Positions 4,671 through 6,905 of a DNA stretch of 6,905 nt are shown in pieces (positions within the stretch are counted from its first letter, which is position 1; the number at the start of each line of letters is the position of its first letter). This stretch comes from an uncultured Lachnospiraceae bacterium. Its GTDB lineage: Bacteria; Bacillota; Clostridia; Lachnospirales; Lachnospiraceae. The notes under the pieces are model-generated. The model searched no databases and had not been told where the DNA came from. It saw only the letters and a program-made list of their open reading frames with translations. The stretch lies in contig CAJUKA010000173.1 of NCBI GenBank assembly GCA_910586585.1, forward strand, positions 1 to 6,905, given 5' to 3'. A program made the translations under genes and the position numbers.

Positions 4671-4949
4671 ATGGCGAGAATTATTGACACAGAAGCCAAA
4701 AATATGGTGGGAAAAAAGGTTAAATTTTACAGAAAGGCATTGAAAATGAGCCAACAGGATTTATCAGATAAACTAGAAACCATGGCCATTTATATTTGTC
4801 GAGGGTCTATTTCCAGAATTGAAGACTGTACAAGGACTGTTACAGACATAGAATTATGGGGACTTTCTCAAGCTTTAAAGGTTTCAATTAATGATTTCTT
4901 TGCATGTGATAATTTTCAAAAGATATCAGCAGAAGAAACGATGGGGTGA
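4671..4949 (+). CDS. XRE/Cro-type DNA-binding regulator
   Basis: This is a cytoplasmic 92-residue protein with one helix-turn-helix domain covering most of its length. The turn region reads KMSQQDLSDKLE, the recognition-helix side reads RGSISRIED, and the domain ends IELWGLSQALKVSINDFF, all typical of the Cro/XRE (HTH_3) family. There is no second effector domain, so it is probably a simple repressor. An ATG at 4662 is only one base after AGAAGGAG (4653-4660), whereas the ATG at 4671 is ten bases after it; I therefore choose 4671. Its promoter carries a perfect palindrome and a degenerate second copy, strongly suggesting autoregulation. The response regulator gene follows 99 bases downstream in the same direction and has its own candidate promoter. 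Family assignment is firm; the regulated genes are inferred. Confidence 0.88.
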   Translation: MARIIDTEAKNMVGKKVKFYRKALKMSQQDLSDKLETMAIYICRGSISRIEDCTRTVTDIELWGLSQALKVSINDFFACDNFQKISAEETMG

Positions 4950-4952
4950 CAA

Positions 4953-4989
4953 GCTTTTGCTTCTTGAAATTTGTAATGCTTTCAAAAGC
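4953..4989. repeat. Inverted repeat ahead of the response regulator gene
   Basis: GCTTTTG (4953-4959) and CAAAAGC (4983-4989) face each other across 23 bases. The spacer contains AAATTTGTAA (4968-4977), and CTTTCAAA occurs at 4979-4986. Both of these blocks also occur, fused, in the palindrome at 6725-6742 upstream of the last ORF. This could be a regulator-binding region for the two-component system, or a weak hairpin after the XRE gene. Confidence 0.4.
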
Positions 4990-4999
4990 AGACAATGCA

Positions 5000-5008
5000 T
5001 GGTATAAT
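5000..5008 (+). promoter_or_regulatory. Extended -10 promoter for the two-component operon
   Basis: TGGTATAAT is a perfect extended -10 (TGN then TATAAT at 5003-5008). Upstream at the right distance there is only a weak -35 (TTTCAA, 4980-4985), overlapping the block shared with the downstream operator. A poor -35 next to a possible regulator site is what an activator-dependent promoter looks like. Confidence 0.55.
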
Positions 5009-5048
5009 CAGGAGTAGCAACAAGTTAAAAAGATTAGGAGCATTTATA

Positions 5049-5768
5049 TTGGAAAATACATTTGAAATATTAATTGTAGAAGATGATGAGACATTAGCCG
5101 CAGGATTGTGCCGTGCGTTATTGTCTCAAGGACTTAAAGCGGAGAGCTGTGGGCTTTTAAAATCAGCGCGCGCCAAAATACGGCAGAAAAATTATGCGTT
5201 GTTGATACTGGATGTAAATTTGCCTGATGGAGATGGATTTGATTTTCTTTGTGAAGCAAAGCAAATGTGCAACGCAAGGATTATTATGCTCACAGCAAAT
5301 GACTTAGAGATGGATATTGTAGCAGGACTGGAAGCAGGTGCAGATGATTATATTACAAAGCCTTTTAGTTTGGCTGTTCTGCGGGCGCGCGTTAATACAC
5401 AGCTTAGAAATTGGAACATAGAAATAAGCGGAAATGAAAAGACACAAGAATCATCTAATGCTGAAAAGAGAGAGCTTACGACAGTTAAAATTGATGCATA
5501 TGTATTTGACTTTGTTAAAATGCAATTTTCCTACAAAGATACACTGATTGAACTGAGCAAAACAGAACAAAAACTTTTGTGGTGCCTTGTAAATAATAGA
5601 GGGGTTACGCTCAGCCGCAGCTTTCTGATAGATTTTATCTGGACAGACGGGGCGGAGTATGTTGACGAAAATGCATTGTCTGTTTCTATTAAACGACTTC
5701 GGGATAAACTATCTGCACAGCAATATATCAAAACAATATATGGTATCGGATATACTTGGAAAGGATAA
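5049..5768 (+). CDS. OmpR-family response regulator
   Basis: This is a 239-residue transcription factor controlled by phosphorylation. Residues about 6-120 are a receiver domain: acidic pair D12-D13 in ILIVEDDE, phosphoacceptor D55 in LLILDVNLPDGDGF, switch threonine T82 in IIMLTAND, and conserved K104 in DDYITKPF. The C-terminal half is an OmpR/PhoB winged helix (LSKTEQKLLWCLVNN to the hairpin TIYGIGYTW). The frame is open from an ATG at 4995, but that ATG has no ribosome binding site and would precede the extended -10. The TTG at 5049 follows TTAGGAG (5034-5040) by eight bases and gives the usual short lead MENTFEILIVEDD, so I choose TTG. The kinase gene starts ten bases after the stop, so the two are surely one operon. 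Likely targets are its own promoter and the transporter-like gene at 6836. It resembles regulators paired with ABC exporters; the signal is not evident. Confidence 0.93.
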   Translation: MENTFEILIVEDDETLAAGLCRALLSQGLKAESCGLLKSARAKIRQKNYALLILDVNLPDGDGFDFLCEAKQMCNARIIMLTANDLEMDIVAGLEAGADDYITKPFSLAVLRARVNTQLRNWNIEISGNEKTQESSNAEKRELTTVKIDAYVFDFVKMQFSYKDTLIELSKTEQKLLWCLVNNRGVTLSRSFLIDFIWTDGAEYVDENALSVSIKRLRDKLSAQQYIKTIYGIGYTWKG

Positions 5769-5778
5769 GGAAAACGAA

Positions 5779-6687
5779 ATGTTTTATATATCATGTGTCA
5801 TACTAATTTGTGCGATTTGTATTGTGCTAATTTACAGATACTATACCCTGAAAACATTTGAACATCTGAATACTATGATTGACCATGTGATAGAAGGGAC
5901 TTTTAGTGAGACTGTTTATGATGAATCAAAACTTTCTGCACTTGAAAGCAAGTTTTCGCATTACCTGCGTGCCTCACAGATATCCTCCCAAAATATAAAA
6001 GAGGATCGGAGAAAAATTAAGGAGTTGATCACAGATATCTCACACCAGACGAAAACGCCAATATCCAATATTTTGTTGTACAGTGAGATGTTGATGGAGA
6101 GCAGCTCATGCGATGAAGACTATCAAAATCTTGATGCACTGCACCAGCAGGCAGAAAAGCTAACGTTTCTGATAGCATCATTGGTAAAGCTATCAAGGCT
6201 TGAAACAGGTATTATCACAGTAAATATTGTTCGTAATCATTTAAAGGATTTGGCAGACGAGATTTTTCATCAGTATGAATCGCTTGCACTGCAAAAAGGA
6301 TTGTCGTTTACTTACATGCAGTCGGATGATAATCGCGGCGAAGATAGTTATTGGGCAAAATATGATAAAAAATGGACTATGGAAGCAGTGGGGAATATTG
6401 TTGAAAATGCCATAAAATATACAGACAAAGGCGGTATCACAATAGCTATAAAACCCTATGAAATGTTTTGCTGCATTGAGATAGCAGATACCGGAATTGG
6501 GATATCTGAGGAGGAATCAGCACTTGTTTTTAAACGATTTTATCGTTCGCAGTCTGTGAATCAAATACAGGGGACAGGTGTGGGACTATATCTTGCAAGA
6601 GAAATTATTTCATCTGAAAATGGGTATATAAAGGTTATGTCTGAATTAGGGAAAGGAACAAGGTTTTTTATCTATCTTCCAAGATAA
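5779..6687 (+). CDS. Sensor histidine kinase, short single-helix type
   Basis: This 302-residue membrane kinase phosphorylates the upstream regulator. Residues 2-19 form one hydrophobic helix (FYISCVILICAICIVLIY) with almost nothing outside, so there is no large extracellular sensor domain. The dimerization domain contains the phosphorylated H89 in DISHQTKTPISN. The ATP-binding domain shows the N box GNIVENAIKYT (205-215), G1 box DTGIGI (237-242), F box FKRFYR (251-256) and G2 box GTGVGL (265-270). The frame is open from 5659, overlapping the regulator gene, but only the ATG at 5779 has a Shine-Dalgarno-like AAGGA seven bases ahead and places the membrane helix at the N-terminus. Kinases lacking an extracellular sensor are commonly encoded beside ABC transporters that help detect antimicrobial peptides or cell-envelope stress; that role here is inference from the gene order. 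There is no terminator after the gene. Confidence 0.93.
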   Translation: MFYISCVILICAICIVLIYRYYTLKTFEHLNTMIDHVIEGTFSETVYDESKLSALESKFSHYLRASQISSQNIKEDRRKIKELITDISHQTKTPISNILLYSEMLMESSSCDEDYQNLDALHQQAEKLTFLIASLVKLSRLETGIITVNIVRNHLKDLADEIFHQYESLALQKGLSFTYMQSDDNRGEDSYWAKYDKKWTMEAVGNIVENAIKYTDKGGITIAIKPYEMFCCIEIADTGIGISEEESALVFKRFYRSQSVNQIQGTGVGLYLAREIISSENGYIKVMSELGKGTRFFIYLPR

Positions 6688-6724
6688 AACGATTCGTATA
6701 GCAGTTATTATAATGTATCAAAAA

Positions 6725-6742
6725 TCTTTCAAATTTGTAAGA
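6725..6742. promoter_or_regulatory. 18-bp palindrome, likely response-regulator site
   Basis: TCTTTCAAA and TTTGTAAGA form a palindrome with one mismatched pair. It lies about 40 bases upstream of a -10-like box and about 94 bases before the next start codon. Both halves (CTTTCAAA and AAATTTGTAA) recur separately upstream of the response regulator gene. The position suits an OmpR-type activator. Which protein binds is inferred. Confidence 0.5.
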
Positions 6743-6780
6743 ATTCATTTTGCTTCAGAAAGAATGTGGAAAGAATTATA

Positions 6781-6789
6781 TGTGATAAT
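6781..6789 (+). promoter_or_regulatory. Extended -10-like element upstream of the last ORF
   Basis: TGTGATAAT is an extended -10 with GATAAT at 6784-6789. There is no recognisable -35 (AGAATG at 6761-6766), consistent with a promoter needing an activator bound at the palindrome 40 bases upstream. Confidence 0.4.
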
Positions 6790-6835
6790 ATGATTTAAAG
6801 AAGTTAATATTGCATCACATACAAGGAGGAGTGTT

Positions 6836-6905
6836 ATGGATATCTTATCAACAAATCACGGCTCATCCGGCTCAACCACCAGCCCTGCTGGTGGTCTGGA
6901 CTGCC
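6836..6905 (+). CDS. Partial ORF: possible ABC-transporter ATPase start, disrupted or unrelated after codon 7
   Basis: AAGGAGG (6823-6829) six bases before the ATG is the strongest ribosome binding site in the window. The ORF reads MDILSTNH and then GSSGSTTSPAGGLDC to the window edge. The first seven or eight residues fit the way ABC ATPases beside such two-component systems usually begin. The expected continuation into the A-loop and Walker A region is absent, and the DNA changes from AT-rich to GC-rich at about 6858. I read this as a transporter gene interrupted by foreign DNA just after its start. It could instead be a genuine small Gly/Ser/Thr-rich peptide gene controlled by the two-component system; the rest lies outside the window. 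Confidence 0.4.
   Translation, partial: MDILSTNHGSSGSTTSPAGGLDC
6856..6905 (-). CDS. Possible 3' end of a minus-strand gene entering from the right
   Basis: The minus strand from the window edge reads QSRPPAGLVVEPDEP and then a TGA (complement of 6856-6858). The stop coincides with the point where the composition changes, as expected if an element carrying a minus-strand gene had inserted there. Only 15 codons are visible and I recognise no family, so this is weak. Confidence 0.22.
   Translation of the reverse strand, partial: QSRPPAGLVVEPDEP
6875..6895. repeat. GC-rich inverted repeat at the right edge
   Basis: ACCACCAG (6875-6882) and CTGGTGGT (6888-6895) pair around CCCTG. It lies wholly within the GC-rich segment that replaces the expected gene sequence. 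It could be a hairpin near the end of a mobile element or a by-product of coding sequence. Confidence 0.55.

Noticed and set aside
5531..5794. 87-codon minus-strand ORF inside the response regulator
   Set aside because: It is a shadow of the winged-helix coding region and lacks a ribosome binding site.
1..6905. CRISPR array, rRNA, T-box or known riboswitch
   Set aside because: I saw no regularly spaced repeats, no rRNA-like sequence and no T-box signature, including upstream of the synthetase fragment.

Overview
The window is AT-rich DNA from a low-GC Firmicute, most likely a gut clostridium of the Lachnospiraceae type. This inference rests on base composition, AGGAGG-like ribosome binding sites, the style of the IS4-type transposase, and the compact regulator/kinase/transporter arrangement. 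I ran no database search, so the taxon is an inference.

Layout. (1) Bases 1-136 are the left flank of an insertion sequence and hold a candidate promoter but no convincing gene. (2) About 137-1695 is an apparently intact IS4-family insertion sequence. It has one 424-aa DDE transposase, a two-tier terminator-like hairpin ahead of the gene, a second hairpin after it, partly matching ends, and an 11-bp direct repeat on either side that looks like a target-site duplication. (3) About 1707-2245 is non-coding but highly structured, with a cluster of hairpins that includes a 15-bp and a 25-bp inverted repeat. (4) 2246-3107 holds a small membrane protein, apparently broken by a one-base loss in an A6 tract, followed by a predicted lipoprotein of unknown function and a strong terminator. 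(5) 3315-3927, read on the minus strand, has a near-consensus promoter, a 30-codon leader-like ORF, a terminator-like hairpin, and then only an internal fragment of methionyl-tRNA synthetase. It looks like an attenuator whose proper downstream gene is missing or truncated. (6) 3985-4464 (minus) encodes a secreted protein of unknown function, divergent from (7) a small XRE-type repressor gene at 4671. The repressor's own promoter carries a perfect 23-bp palindrome over the -10 box. (8) 5049-6687 is an OmpR-type response regulator and a short histidine kinase. (9) At the right edge a strong ribosome binding site starts an ORF resembling the beginning of an ABC-transporter ATPase. After about seven codons the composition turns GC-rich and the reading no longer resembles that family, which suggests an insertion junction.

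How the genes may work together. The XRE gene, response regulator and kinase lie in one direction. A palindrome upstream of the final ORF shares sequence blocks with the region ahead of the response regulator gene. This fits a sensing circuit in which the two-component system controls itself and a downstream transporter, with the XRE repressor autoregulated and possibly also controlling the divergent secreted protein. The transporter itself is not visible. The rest of the window shows repeated decay and insertion: an IS, a frameshifted gene, a tRNA-synthetase fragment and a probable junction at the right edge.
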